From contig NC_014150.1 of NCBI RefSeq assembly GCF_000092845.1, forward strand, positions 62,001 to 126,000: a stretch of DNA of 64,000 nucleotides, in the 5' to 3' direction. The stretch is from Brachyspira murdochii DSM 12563. Its GTDB lineage: Bacteria; Spirochaetota; Brachyspiria; Brachyspirales; Brachyspiraceae. The notes under the pieces were generated by a model, which saw only the letters and a list, made by a program, of their open reading frames with translations, made no database searches and was not told where the DNA came from. Each line of letters starts with the position of its first letter. Position 1 is the first letter of the stretch. Shown piece after piece: positions 44,753 through 53,849 of the stretch. The position numbers and the translations under genes were made by a program.

Positions 44753-45571
44753 TTACATGCTTTCATGTATAATTTGTTTTATTTTATACAAAGCCTTAAG
44801 AATTTCTTTTCTGTGCAGATTATTTCTAATAGAAAATAAAACCTTAATATCATTAATCTCAGAAAGAGACATGTAATCATCACTTGCTATTTTTTCATAA
44901 ATATAATCTATAGCTTTTAATATAGCTTCATCATAATCATTAAATTTAAAATACTCATTAGGAAGATTCCAAATAAGAGCTTCTATGATATTTAGAGATA
45001 GCTCATTCATAGATTTAATTTCATTAGAAAAAGTTAAAAATATATATTTAAATATTTTTATCAAATTAATAAAATTAGCTCCGCATTCCTGTTCTTTCTT
45101 ATCAAAATTTTTATTATCAAGTTTAGGATAAAATATTTCATTTGTACCATTAGAGTTAGTGATCATAGTTCCTTCAATATTATTTTCATCTACATTTTTA
45201 AAAGAGGGCAGAAGCATTATTTTTTCATTTTCATATTCTAATATTAAATAGTATGATATTTCATTAATTTTAGTTTGATATGTATCATTTTTTTTAATTA
45301 AATCCAATATTGAAAGTTTGAATTTTCTAGTATCTGTAATATTATCTGTTTCATTTAATATTAGATATACATTAAGATATTCCATATAGTTTATATCTGT
45401 ACGGTTTCTCTTTGCCCCAGAAGCTAAGATGGATATATTATTAAAGGATTTGTGAGGAGATATTAGTTTTGATATTAAATCTAACTTCAAATCTATTTTA
45501 TAATAGGGGTAGGCAGTTGAATTACCTACCCATTTATTTATATATTCATATAAATCTATATTTTGTTTCAT
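44753..45571 (-). CDS. degenerate nucleotidyltransferase-fold protein at the end of the chemotaxis operon
   Basis: A 272-residue protein of unknown function. The layout resembles the cGAS/OAS-like nucleotidyltransferase fold: an N-terminal helix, a strand and turn SILASGAKRNRTDINY where the active site GS motif would lie, a strand NVYLILNE where DxD would lie, a strand EKIMLLPSF, and a helical C half with FINLIKIFKYIF and MNELSLNIIEALIWNLP. The catalytic acidic residues appear lost (NVY, ML), so it is probably not an active enzyme. It starts 4 nt after the cheB stop with AAAGAG in the cheB end, so it is the last gene of the operon. The fold assignment is inference; the presence of a real gene is clear. 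Confidence 0.55.
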   Translation of the reverse strand: MKQNIDLYEYINKWVGNSTAYPYYKIDLKLDLISKLISPHKSFNNISILASGAKRNRTDINYMEYLNVYLILNETDNITDTRKFKLSILDLIKKNDTYQTKINEISYYLILEYENEKIMLLPSFKNVDENNIEGTMITNSNGTNEIFYPKLDNKNFDKKEQECGANFINLIKIFKYIFLTFSNEIKSMNELSLNIIEALIWNLPNEYFKFNDYDEAILKAIDYIYEKIASDDYMSLSEINDIKVLFSIRNNLHRKEILKALYKIKQIIHESM

Positions 45572-45575
45572 TAGA

Positions 45576-46709
45576 TTATACTCTTTTTAGAGCAGCTGCA
45601 AGTATTTTATCTAAAGGTAAAACTTCATCTACACCGCCTCTTGCTATAGCCTCTCTAGGCATACCAAATACGGTACAAGTTTCTTCATTTTGTGCTATAT
45701 TGTATGCACCTGCATCTTTCATTTCTTTCATACCATTAGCACCATCATCACCCATACCAGTAAGTATTATACCAATAGCTTTATTTTTAGCATAAACAGC
45801 ACCGCTTCTGAAAAGTACATCTACAGAAGGTTTATGTCTTGTAACCGGCTCTCCGTCTCTAACTTCTATAAAATATTTACCGCCTTTTACTTTAATCATA
45901 GTATGCTTACCGCCGCGTGCTAGAACAGCCTGACCTCTTCCTATACTCATACAATCTTCTGATTCAGCTACATCAATTTTTAATATACTGTTCAATCTTT
46001 TGGCGAACGAAGTAGTAAAATGTTCAGGCATATGCTGAGTTATAACTATAGGCGGAGCTGAAGGAGTAACATTTTTAAGACATTCTATTAATGCCTCAGT
46101 ACCTCCAGTAGAAGAGCCTATAAGTATAATTTTATCCATAGGAGTTTCTCTTGAAGGAGTAAGAGGAAGTATAATATCAGCAGTATTTTTTTGATAAACT
46201 TTAAATCCTGCAGTTTTAGGAGCTTCCAAACTAATAGGTGTTCTTTCTACTGGGGAAGCTGTTTCAGTAGGAATATTAACACCATGTTTTCTGTAGAATT
46301 TAGCTCTGTTAGCATAAGCATTTTTAATTTTTTCAACTAGGTCAGTAGCTAATTCTTCAACTCCATCTCTAACATTAGCAGATGGTTTTATAACATAATC
46401 AAAAGCACCTATATTTAATGCATCTAAAGCCAATTCTCTATGTTTATCTAACAAAGAACTAAACATTATAACGGGAATAGGGTTATTAAGCATTAATTTT
46501 TTAAGATAAGTAATACCGTCCATTTCAGGCATTTCAATATCTAAAGTAATAATATCTGGTTTAAGATTTTTGACCTTATTTTCAGCTAGAATTGGATTTG
46601 CAGCAGTACCCACCATTTCTAAAGCAGGATCTGAGTTAACAATTTTTGTTAGTAATTGCCTAATTAATGCGCTATCATCAATAGCTAATACTTTAATTTT
46701 TGTAGCCAT
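45576..46709 (-). CDS. cheB: chemotaxis response regulator protein-glutamate methylesterase
   Basis: A 377-residue enzyme that removes methyl groups from, or deamidates, chemoreceptors when phosphorylated by CheA. The receiver domain has DD at 11-12 and phospho-acceptor D57 (TLDIEMPEMDG). The esterase domain has the nucleophile in IGSSTGGTEAL (about 195-205), ITQHMPEHFTTSFAKRL and the acid in LTGMGDDGANGM. AAGGA precedes the ATG. It lies in the operon after cheD. Confidence 0.96.
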   Translation of the reverse strand: MATKIKVLAIDDSALIRQLLTKIVNSDPALEMVGTAANPILAENKVKNLKPDIITLDIEMPEMDGITYLKKLMLNNPIPVIMFSSLLDKHRELALDALNIGAFDYVIKPSANVRDGVEELATDLVEKIKNAYANRAKFYRKHGVNIPTETASPVERTPISLEAPKTAGFKVYQKNTADIILPLTPSRETPMDKIILIGSSTGGTEALIECLKNVTPSAPPIVITQHMPEHFTTSFAKRLNSILKIDVAESEDCMSIGRGQAVLARGGKHTMIKVKGGKYFIEVRDGEPVTRHKPSVDVLFRSGAVYAKNKAIGIILTGMGDDGANGMKEMKDAGAYNIAQNEETCTVFGMPREAIARGGVDEVLPLDKILAAALKRV

Positions 46710-46736
46710 AAAAAATCCTTAATAATTATTAATATA

Positions 46737-47330
46737 TTAAAACAATGTGATGTCTGATTTCTCTTCAAGTTTATGCTGTAAGTTTTTAGAGTATTTAATT
46801 TCTTGCTCTGCTGAGAACTCTTTAGTTTTACCTTCTAGTTTTTTCATAAGCACTCTGTTTTCTGTATTGAAAAAGAATACTTTTCTAGGCCAAGAACCGC
46901 CAACATCTTCACTAACTATAGGTATTTTTTCATCAGCCAAAAACTTTTTAGCAAATTGTATATTTTTATCAGGCACTTGGAGAATATTGCTGGTCATACC
47001 AGAGAGTACATGTCCTCCTCCAAATATTTTAGCTGTAAGATTTTCTTTCTTACCGCCTAATTTAATAATTTCATTTATTAGAACCTCCATAGCAAAAACG
47101 CCGTATCTAGTATTGTTATAATCTTCTGCTGGGTTTTCCCATTCTCTCATTTCTGGAAGCATAAAGTGATTCATACCTCCGAATTTTAATTTATTTTCAA
47201 AGAGACAAACAGATATACAACTTCCTAAAACTGTTTTAATTACAGCGGGTTCTTTTGAAGCATAATATCCACCTATATATATAGTTATTCTTTTAAAATT
47301 ACTATTGGCCGCTGCTGGAAAATCAATCAT
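46737..47330 (-). CDS. cheD: chemoreceptor glutamine deamidase
   Basis: A 197-residue CheD protein, which deamidates receptor glutamines and interacts with CheC-type phosphatases where these exist. The catalytic Cys38 (TVLGSCISVCLF) and His55 (MNHFMLPE) are visible. GGGHVLSGM and GSWPRKVFFFNTENRVLMKKL follow. An AGGGG site precedes the ATG. It lies between cheR and cheB. No cheC or cheX lies in this window. Confidence 0.94.
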   Translation of the reverse strand: MIDFPAAANSNFKRITIYIGGYYASKEPAVIKTVLGSCISVCLFENKLKFGGMNHFMLPEMREWENPAEDYNNTRYGVFAMEVLINEIIKLGGKKENLTAKIFGGGHVLSGMTSNILQVPDKNIQFAKKFLADEKIPIVSEDVGGSWPRKVFFFNTENRVLMKKLEGKTKEFSAEQEIKYSKNLQHKLEEKSDITLF

Positions 47331-47345
47331 TATTAATACCCCTAA

Positions 47346-48197
47346 TTAAATCTTTTTATAAATATTACTTGAAACATATTTAAATTTATCAGATACACCA
47401 AAAAGTGTTTCTGAATGTCCTATAAATACTAAACCGTCTTCTTTCAAATATCTATGGAATTTATTAAATAATTCCTTTTGAAATTCTTTATCAAAATAAA
47501 TAATAACGTTTCTGCAAAAAATCAAATCGAATTGAGTATGTATATCAAAATCTTCATCTTTAAAATTTAACTGTCTAAAAAATAGATTCTTTTTTAAGAT
47601 GTCTTTTACTTTATATAGCCCATCTTTATCACCAGTACCTCTGAGGAAATACTTTCTCAAAATATTAGGCTGTATTGGTTCAACAGATTCTTCTTTATAA
47701 ATACCAGCACGTCCATGAGCTAGAACATTGGTATCTATATCGCTTGCCAATACTTTTATATCATATTTGTCATAATTAGCACCGAAATATTCATGCAGTG
47801 TCATTTGTATAGTATAAGGTTCTTCTCCAGTAGAACAAGCAGCCGACCATATTCTAAGATTTTTCACTTTTCCTTCTTTAAAATTTTTCTCCCACTCTGG
47901 AAGGAAATTAGTTTTCATATATTCAAAATGTTTATTTTCTCTAAAGAAATCTGTTTTATTAGTAGTAACTGCGTTTACAAAATTTGTCAATTCTTCATCT
48001 TTTGCATTTTTTACAAAGTCTATGTATTCTCTAAAAGAATCCATATGTAAAGCTCTGAGTCTTTTACTTAACCTAGAAGTAACTAAAGCCCTTTTATGAT
48101 TAGTCATTTGAATACGAGTTTTATCATAAATAATTTTAACTAATTCATTAAACTCTGAATCAGTTAAAGCGGGCATATTAGCATTCATATCATCCAT
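47346..48197 (-). CDS. cheR: chemotaxis protein methyltransferase
   Basis: A 283-residue SAM-dependent enzyme that methylates receptor glutamates. The N-terminal helical domain carries MTNHKRALVTSRLSKRLR. The SAM site has RIWSAACSTGEEPYTI, VLASDIDTNVLAHGR, FDLIFCRNVIIYFD and LVFIGHSETLFGV. GAGG precedes the ATG. It is part of the contiguous che operon. Confidence 0.96.
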   Translation of the reverse strand: MDDMNANMPALTDSEFNELVKIIYDKTRIQMTNHKRALVTSRLSKRLRALHMDSFREYIDFVKNAKDEELTNFVNAVTTNKTDFFRENKHFEYMKTNFLPEWEKNFKEGKVKNLRIWSAACSTGEEPYTIQMTLHEYFGANYDKYDIKVLASDIDTNVLAHGRAGIYKEESVEPIQPNILRKYFLRGTGDKDGLYKVKDILKKNLFFRQLNFKDEDFDIHTQFDLIFCRNVIIYFDKEFQKELFNKFHRYLKEDGLVFIGHSETLFGVSDKFKYVSSNIYKKI

Positions 48198-48219
48198 ATT
48201 TTATACCTCAATGACTAAT

Positions 48220-48750
48220 TTATACTGTTTTATTTTCGCTGTCATTCGACTTAATAATTTCGTCTATTGGAAGAACCATAATAATTTTATTTTCTAATCT
48301 AATAACATTAGAAATTTGAAGTCCTCTCATATTGTCAATAGGAGTTTCTGTCATTTGGCTTTCATAAACAGTAATAACATCGCTAACCATATCTGCTAAT
48401 ATTCCAAATTTTCTATTAGTTGTATATATTACAATTATAACATCGTCCTCAATAGAATGATCATCTCTTCTTGCTAAACCAAACCTTATTCTTATATCAA
48501 CAATATGAAGGATATTACCTCTTAAGTTCATTAAACCTCTCATATATTTAGGGCTACCAGGTACAGGAGTAATATTAGTAACACCAACAATACCATCAAT
48601 ACTCAAAACATCAAGAGCATATTCTTCATTGTCTATTTTAAATACTAAGAATTGCTGACTTGGTTCAGTAGAAAGATTTTCCTCATGATCCAAAGCTGTA
48701 CCTCCAACCTGAGGTATATTAGCAGCATTTATTTTTTGATTATCTAACAT
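48220..48750 (-). CDS. cheW: chemotaxis coupling protein
   Basis: A 176-residue adaptor joining CheA to receptors. A CheW domain occupies about 28-170 (FLVFKIDNEEYALDVLSIDG, PKYMRGLMNLRGNILHIVDI, FGILADMVSDVITV). The N-terminal ~28 residues are extra and polar. AAAGGA precedes the ATG. It follows cheA directly, with an 11-bp gap. Confidence 0.95.
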   Translation of the reverse strand: MLDNQKINAANIPQVGGTALDHEENLSTEPSQQFLVFKIDNEEYALDVLSIDGIVGVTNITPVPGSPKYMRGLMNLRGNILHIVDIRIRFGLARRDDHSIEDDVIIVIYTTNRKFGILADMVSDVITVYESQMTETPIDNMRGLQISNVIRLENKIIMVLPIDEIIKSNDSENKTV

Positions 48751-48761
48751 ATTACAATCCT

Positions 48762-50870
48762 TTATTTTACACCATTATTTATTTTGCCTTGTAAAGACAT
48801 ATTAACTAAGCCCTGTATATCTATAATAAGAGCTATTTTACCGTCTCCAAGAATAGTACCTCCAGCTATACCTGCATGTTTATCAAATGCCGAATCTAAA
48901 GACTTAATAACTACCTGCTGCTGATCCAAAAGTTCATCAACAAATATAGCACATTTTCTATAGCCAGCTTCTACAACAACAACTATACCATCCTCTATAT
49001 TTTCAACCTGAGTATCTATTTCAAATACTTTATGAAGTCTTATTAAAGGCAAATATTCTTCTCTGATTTTTATCATCTCGCCTTTACCTTCAAAAGGTTT
49101 TACCTGTTCATTTTTTACTTTTATTTGTTCAATAATAGAAATAAGAGGCATAATATATATTTGTTTACCTAAAGCAAATGTTATACCTTCAATAATGGCC
49201 AATGTTAGAGGAAGTTTTACTATAAAAGTACTGCCTTTTCCTTCTGTAGATTTTATTTCTATTTTACCTTTCATCTTTTCAACATTAGCTCTAACAACGT
49301 CCATACCAACACCTCTTCCAGATATGTCAGTAATTTTGTCTGCAGTTGAAACACCGGGAGCAAATATAGTTCTAAATATTTCTATATCAGAATATTTTCC
49401 ATCTTTAGAAAGAAGACCTTTTTCTACAGCTTTTTTAAATATTTTTTCTTTATTTAATCCATTTCCGTCATCAGCTACTTCTATAACAACATGTCCTTCT
49501 TGGTGAGCAGCAGACATTGTTATAGTACCATATTCAGGTTTACCTCTTGCTATTCTCTCTTCTTTTGTTTTTTCTATACCATGGTCCATAGAATTTCTAA
49601 TCATATGTTTAAGAGGGTCCGATAACTGTTCAAGCATATTTTTATCTATTTCAGTGCTTTCACCCTTCAATACTAGCTTTACTTCTTTATGTAATTCTAA
49701 GTTTAAGTCTCTAACATATCTATGGAACTGATTGAATATAGGACCTATAGGCATCATCCTAATATTCATAACTTCTTCCTGAATTTGCCTAGAGGTTCTA
49801 TCCATAGAGCTAACAGCTTCTTTTAATCCGTTATCGATATCCAAACTTTGAGTGAGCTGCATTATTCTTGACTGAGCTATAACAAGCTCTCCAATAAGGT
49901 TCATTAAACTATCAAGTTTTCTTGTATCAACTCTAACTGTTGAAGGAGCTTGAACTTTTGCTGCTTTATGCGGCTGAGCAGTGTTAGCGGCAGCAGCATT
50001 ATTAGTAGGTTCTGCAGGTTTAGGAGCTTCTTCTGCTTTAGGAGTTTCCTCTTCTTTAACAGGAGCAGTTTCTGCAGGTTTATCTTCATCATCATCTTTG
50101 ATATCTGCTTTTGTATTTACGATATTAATATCATTATCATCTATTACAAATAGGAAAATATTCTGCACCTGTTCATCTGGAGCATTAGTATCAAAATCTA
50201 AAGAAAATTGGGTATAACATACATAAGGATCTTCAAGATTTAAAATAGTAGGTAAATTATTACATTCTATTTTTAAATTACTAATAGTACCTATAGCTCT
50301 AAGATCATTTAAAAACATAAGAGGGTCTATACCATTATCAAAAATAGTAGCTTTAAATCCCATATCAATATGAAAAGAATTAGAACCACTGCTGCTTGAA
50401 GAAGTATCTTCTTTTTCAGCTTTAGGAGCTTCTTCTTTTTTTTCTTCAGGCTTTGGAGTTGCAACAGCAGCAGGATCATTTCCATCAGCTATAGCCTTGA
50501 TCTTAGCTTTTAATGAATCTATATTCGTAACACCATCTGTTTCACTTTTGCCGTCTACAATATTTTGAAGCATAAGTTTTACAGTATCTAAAAACTCAAG
50601 AAGTACTGTTATCATTTGCGGTGTTACATCCAATTTACCGCTTCTTACTTTTTCTAATAAATTTTCAGCTACATGGTTTAACTCACTCATAGTAGTGAAG
50701 CCAACTGTACCAGCTGAAGATTTTAGAGTATGGGCACTTCTGAATATTTTATTCAAAAGATCTTCATCGCTTTTATTATCCTCTAATAAAACTAAATCAT
50801 TTTCTAAACCTTCTACGATTTCTTTAGCTTCACTTAAGAATATGGAAATAAATTCATCACTATCAAACAT
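48762..50870 (-). CDS. cheA: chemotaxis histidine kinase
   Basis: A 702-residue kinase that phosphorylates CheY and CheB. Domains in order: Hpt/P1 (phospho-His in FRSAHTLKSSAGTVGF, about residue 47), an acidic-proline linker, a P2-like domain (about 165-255, FKATIFDNGIDPLMF), a long Ala/Pro/Glu linker, the dimerisation helices (RVDTRKLDSLMNLIGELVIA), the ATP-binding domain (HMIRNSMDHGIE, VADDGNGLN, DISGRGVGMDVV) and a CheW-like P5 domain. AGAGG precedes the ATG. All catalytic boxes are intact. Confidence 0.96.
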   Translation of the reverse strand: MFDSDEFISIFLSEAKEIVEGLENDLVLLEDNKSDEDLLNKIFRSAHTLKSSAGTVGFTTMSELNHVAENLLEKVRSGKLDVTPQMITVLLEFLDTVKLMLQNIVDGKSETDGVTNIDSLKAKIKAIADGNDPAAVATPKPEEKKEEAPKAEKEDTSSSSSGSNSFHIDMGFKATIFDNGIDPLMFLNDLRAIGTISNLKIECNNLPTILNLEDPYVCYTQFSLDFDTNAPDEQVQNIFLFVIDDNDINIVNTKADIKDDDEDKPAETAPVKEEETPKAEEAPKPAEPTNNAAAANTAQPHKAAKVQAPSTVRVDTRKLDSLMNLIGELVIAQSRIMQLTQSLDIDNGLKEAVSSMDRTSRQIQEEVMNIRMMPIGPIFNQFHRYVRDLNLELHKEVKLVLKGESTEIDKNMLEQLSDPLKHMIRNSMDHGIEKTKEERIARGKPEYGTITMSAAHQEGHVVIEVADDGNGLNKEKIFKKAVEKGLLSKDGKYSDIEIFRTIFAPGVSTADKITDISGRGVGMDVVRANVEKMKGKIEIKSTEGKGSTFIVKLPLTLAIIEGITFALGKQIYIMPLISIIEQIKVKNEQVKPFEGKGEMIKIREEYLPLIRLHKVFEIDTQVENIEDGIVVVVEAGYRKCAIFVDELLDQQQVVIKSLDSAFDKHAGIAGGTILGDGKIALIIDIQGLVNMSLQGKINNGVK

Positions 50871-50929
50871 GTATTACACCTCTATCTTTAATAAAATCCT
50901 TATTATATCATAATAAGATGGTTGGAAAA

Positions 50930-51298
50930 TTAATTCAAAAAACGTTTAACAACGTCCAAAAGCTGAGTTGGGTTAAATGGCTTTACTAGCCAACCGCTAG
51001 CTCCTGCAGCCTTCCCCTCCATTTTTTTCTCATCTTGAGATTCTGTTGTAAGCATAAGAATAGGGGTATATTTATGTTGATCTACCTGTCTTACATGCTT
51101 AATAAACTCTATACCGTCCATTTTAGGCATATTAAGGTCAGTTATTATCATATCAACATTTGGGGTTTTACCTAGTACCTCTAGACCTGTAGTACCGTCA
51201 TCTGCAGACACTACAGTATAACTGCCCTTTTTCAAGGTATATTCAACAGATGCTCTAGCTGTATTTGAATCGTCTACAATTAGTATTGTTTTAGCCAT
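50930..51298 (-). CDS. cheY: chemotaxis response regulator
   Basis: A single receiver domain of 122 residues that carries the phosphoryl signal to the flagellar motor. D9 and D10, phospho-acceptor D54 (IITDLNMPKMDG), T84 and K106 (WLVKPF) are all present. AGAGG precedes the ATG. It is placed directly upstream of cheA in the operon. Confidence 0.94.
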   Translation of the reverse strand: MAKTILIVDDSNTARASVEYTLKKGSYTVVSADDGTTGLEVLGKTPNVDMIITDLNMPKMDGIEFIKHVRQVDQHKYTPILMLTTESQDEKKMEGKAAGASGWLVKPFNPTQLLDVVKRFLN

Positions 51299-51317
51299 AC
51301 TTTAACCTCTTATATCA

Positions 51318-51581
51318 TTAATTATTTTTATCGTTAATTATATTTAAATACTCTACAAATAAATTATCCATTCCTTCTACTATAAGGTTTTTTTGATTTT
51401 TCGCAAGCTCTTTTTTCATAGCATACAATATTTGCAGACCTGCCAAATCCACATGAGCAGGACCTTCGCAATTAAACTTTACAGTAATATCTTCATTGTA
51501 ATTTGCACTTTTGATGACATTCTTAAAATATTTACTCATAGTCCTTATATTAAGATTGTCGCTTATTTCTATAACTGCCAT
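51318..51581 (-). CDS. STAS-domain protein without the phosphorylatable serine
   Basis: An 87-residue single STAS domain, like anti-sigma factor antagonists. The sequence VKFNCEGPAHVDLAGLQIL carries the loop where family members usually have Asp-Ser-Ser/Thr-Gly; here it is D45-L46-A47-G48, so it cannot be phosphorylated there. A perfect GGAGG lies before the ATG. It is between the MCP-like protein and cheY, so a role in the chemosensory complex is likely but not known. It could be a scaffold rather than a switch. Confidence 0.82.
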   Translation of the reverse strand: MAVIEISDNLNIRTMSKYFKNVIKSANYNEDITVKFNCEGPAHVDLAGLQILYAMKKELAKNQKNLIVEGMDNLFVEYLNIINDKNN

Positions 51582-51605
51582 AAAAAAACACCTCCATTAC
51601 TTTTA

Positions 51606-53537
51606 TTAAAACATAGTAAAATCACCGCTATCTGCACCAACATCTATATTTATATCGACATTTGGAGCTTCTTCTCCAGACAAAATGCTGTTTGCTATAG
51701 CTCTTTCTTTCTTAATTGTATATGAATTTACTATATCCAAATATTTATCACTTTCTATTTTCCAGTTTTCTATACCCAATAATTTATAATATTCATTTTT
51801 CTTATTTCTTATAACATTTCTCATGCTATTAAAAATTTCTATTATTTCATTAATTTTTGTAAGCAAAGTACTCAAAGAACTTAAATCTATTAAAGTTTTA
51901 TCTATAAGACCAAATAATTCATCAGCATAACTATCAAGTCTTTTTATGTTATTATTAATAATATATTTAGACTCATCTAAACGTTTACTTACACTTTCTG
52001 TCATAGATTCTATAAATGTGTGTTCAGTAGACTGCTGATTAATATTAGACTTAAATTTATTAATAGAACTGAATATTGCCGCCTTAATATTATGAAACTG
52101 CTCCAAACATGCATCTACTGTATCGGTTATATTAGTAGCTATAGATTCAACACTCTCTATAGAAAATGTCTGAGAATTATTAAATATATCGCTATTTTTT
52201 TCCAACTCTATTTTAGCCAAAAAGTTAATTGAGTTAAAGGTTTTTGCTATATTTTTAGTTTCTAAGAACATACTTTCTAATTCTTCTATGGAATCAATAA
52301 TAGCTATATTACTGTCAGATATTCTGTATTTATTAGTTAAAAATAACTTAAAATTTTCCAAATAAAGTTTTATAAATCCCATATACTCATTAAATAATGA
52401 TTCTGAAACCGTAAATGGAAATTCTGATTTTCCTGTTTCTCCGCCTATCATATATTCAACTATTGTTGTTCTATCTGAAGTTATATCAAGCAATGCATCT
52501 TTTAAACCTTTAAGGCTTTTGTATATATCAGAGTTTGTTAAACTTATTTCTTCATGAATAGACTTAAAGTTTTCTATAATCAAAGTTAAAACAACATCAT
52601 CAAAAGTAAGCAAATCTAATAATTTATGTTCTAAAGTTTGATTCTCTGTTTTCTCTAAATCTTCAGCATCCATACTTTCTACTTGAGAACCGTAATAATC
52701 TATAAAGTTCCTATTTTCATAAACTATAGAATTTATTGATTCTACTATGTGTTCTGTCTGTTGCCTTACAATATCCTCTCTTGGAAGCACCATCATTACT
52801 TCAAATATAAAATCATAAGTATTATCAACTCTTGAAATAATATTTGATATTATATTAGAAAATACAGCAAAAGAGTTAACCATATTATTATGCTCTTTAT
52901 CAAGCTGTTCACGCATAATAGTAAAGTTTTGTCTTTGTAATTCATTAGTTTTTAATATCTCTGTTTTAAACGACTCAAATCTTACGAACAATTCCTTACC
53001 GATTCTATTCATTTGATCTGCTTGTTCATTTGAAGTTTCCGACATTTTTATGATGTTTTTAGATATCTCTCCGAAAGCCTTACCGCCTGCACCATATTTG
53101 GAAGATATTATTATCGCATTTAATGAATAAACTTTAATCTGGTCAGCAAGCATTCTTATCTGCTCTATAGAGTCCATTATGTTGCTGGTTTTACCTACAT
53201 CTTCAACCAAAGAATCTGAAAGCTCATTATCCTGAGATATAAAATTCTGCATCCTGTCAAATGACAAAAAGAAATCATCTTGGTTTTCTTCCAAATCATT
53301 TGAAAAGTTTTTTTCACCTTTCTCTTTATTAGTAAAATAAGAAAGCAAACTGTTGGCTTTCTCATTTTCGTTTTTCATTTCTTGTTCTATCATAGGAAAT
53401 TTTTCGCCGATAAAACTATATACTCTGCCTACTTCTTCCAAGAAAGAATGTATATCTTTAACTGTAGTTTCAAGAATAGCAGAATAATCTAGGATATCCT
53501 GACGTATGTTATTATCTATAATAGCAGATACTCCCAC
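51606..53537 (-). CDS. soluble MCP-like coiled-coil protein, first gene of the che operon
   Basis: A 643-residue, mostly helical protein with no membrane segment. Around residues 120-170 it has a recognisable but degenerate receptor signalling tip (IRMLADQIKVYSLNAIIISS, then GAGGKAFGEISKNIIKMSE), aligning with the [20 protein letters not shown] tip of real receptors. A second half (about 290-600) is further helical bundle. The extreme C terminus is acidic (NVDINIDVGADSGDFTMF). The start is GTG 53537 with AGGA about 11 nt upstream. It probably interacts with the CheA/CheW array from the cytoplasm; function not established. Confidence 0.75.
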   Translation of the reverse strand: MGVSAIIDNNIRQDILDYSAILETTVKDIHSFLEEVGRVYSFIGEKFPMIEQEMKNENEKANSLLSYFTNKEKGEKNFSNDLEENQDDFFLSFDRMQNFISQDNELSDSLVEDVGKTSNIMDSIEQIRMLADQIKVYSLNAIIISSKYGAGGKAFGEISKNIIKMSETSNEQADQMNRIGKELFVRFESFKTEILKTNELQRQNFTIMREQLDKEHNNMVNSFAVFSNIISNIISRVDNTYDFIFEVMMVLPREDIVRQQTEHIVESINSIVYENRNFIDYYGSQVESMDAEDLEKTENQTLEHKLLDLLTFDDVVLTLIIENFKSIHEEISLTNSDIYKSLKGLKDALLDITSDRTTIVEYMIGGETGKSEFPFTVSESLFNEYMGFIKLYLENFKLFLTNKYRISDSNIAIIDSIEELESMFLETKNIAKTFNSINFLAKIELEKNSDIFNNSQTFSIESVESIATNITDTVDACLEQFHNIKAAIFSSINKFKSNINQQSTEHTFIESMTESVSKRLDESKYIINNNIKRLDSYADELFGLIDKTLIDLSSLSTLLTKINEIIEIFNSMRNVIRNKKNEYYKLLGIENWKIESDKYLDIVNSYTIKKERAIANSILSGEEAPNVDINIDVGADSGDFTMF

Positions 53538-53590
53538 TGTATATATTTCCTATTATCTTAATTTTATGAGTTTAAATAAATTACTACATA

Positions 53591-53619
53591 AATATAACAT
53601 TTATTATAGCTTTTTGCAA
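53591..53619 (-). promoter_or_regulatory. promoter of the chemotaxis operon
   Basis: On the minus strand TTGCAA (53619-53614), a 17-bp spacer and TATATT (53596-53591) lie about 54 bp before the GTG start of the first operon gene. The rest of the 312-bp spacer 53538-53849 is A/T-rich and shows no other feature. Confidence 0.5.
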
Positions 53620-53849
53620 GTAAAATATTCCTATACTCAATAATTTTACAGTAAAATCAAACAATTTTTATATTCTATTACATAATATCATTGTCATATT
53701 TTATTTAATATAAATTAAAATTTTCTGTTTATAAATACAAATATTTTACTGCTGCAATATAATTAGTTATTAAAATTAACTTATCAGTTTATTAAATATA
53801 TAAAAAAATTATAATTATAAAACTATAAAATTAAAATAATTATAATTTT

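Noticed and set aside
49904..50217. Open frames opposite cheA
   Set aside because: They arise from the low-complexity Ala/Pro/Glu linker of CheA, lack ribosome sites and have no protein-like composition.
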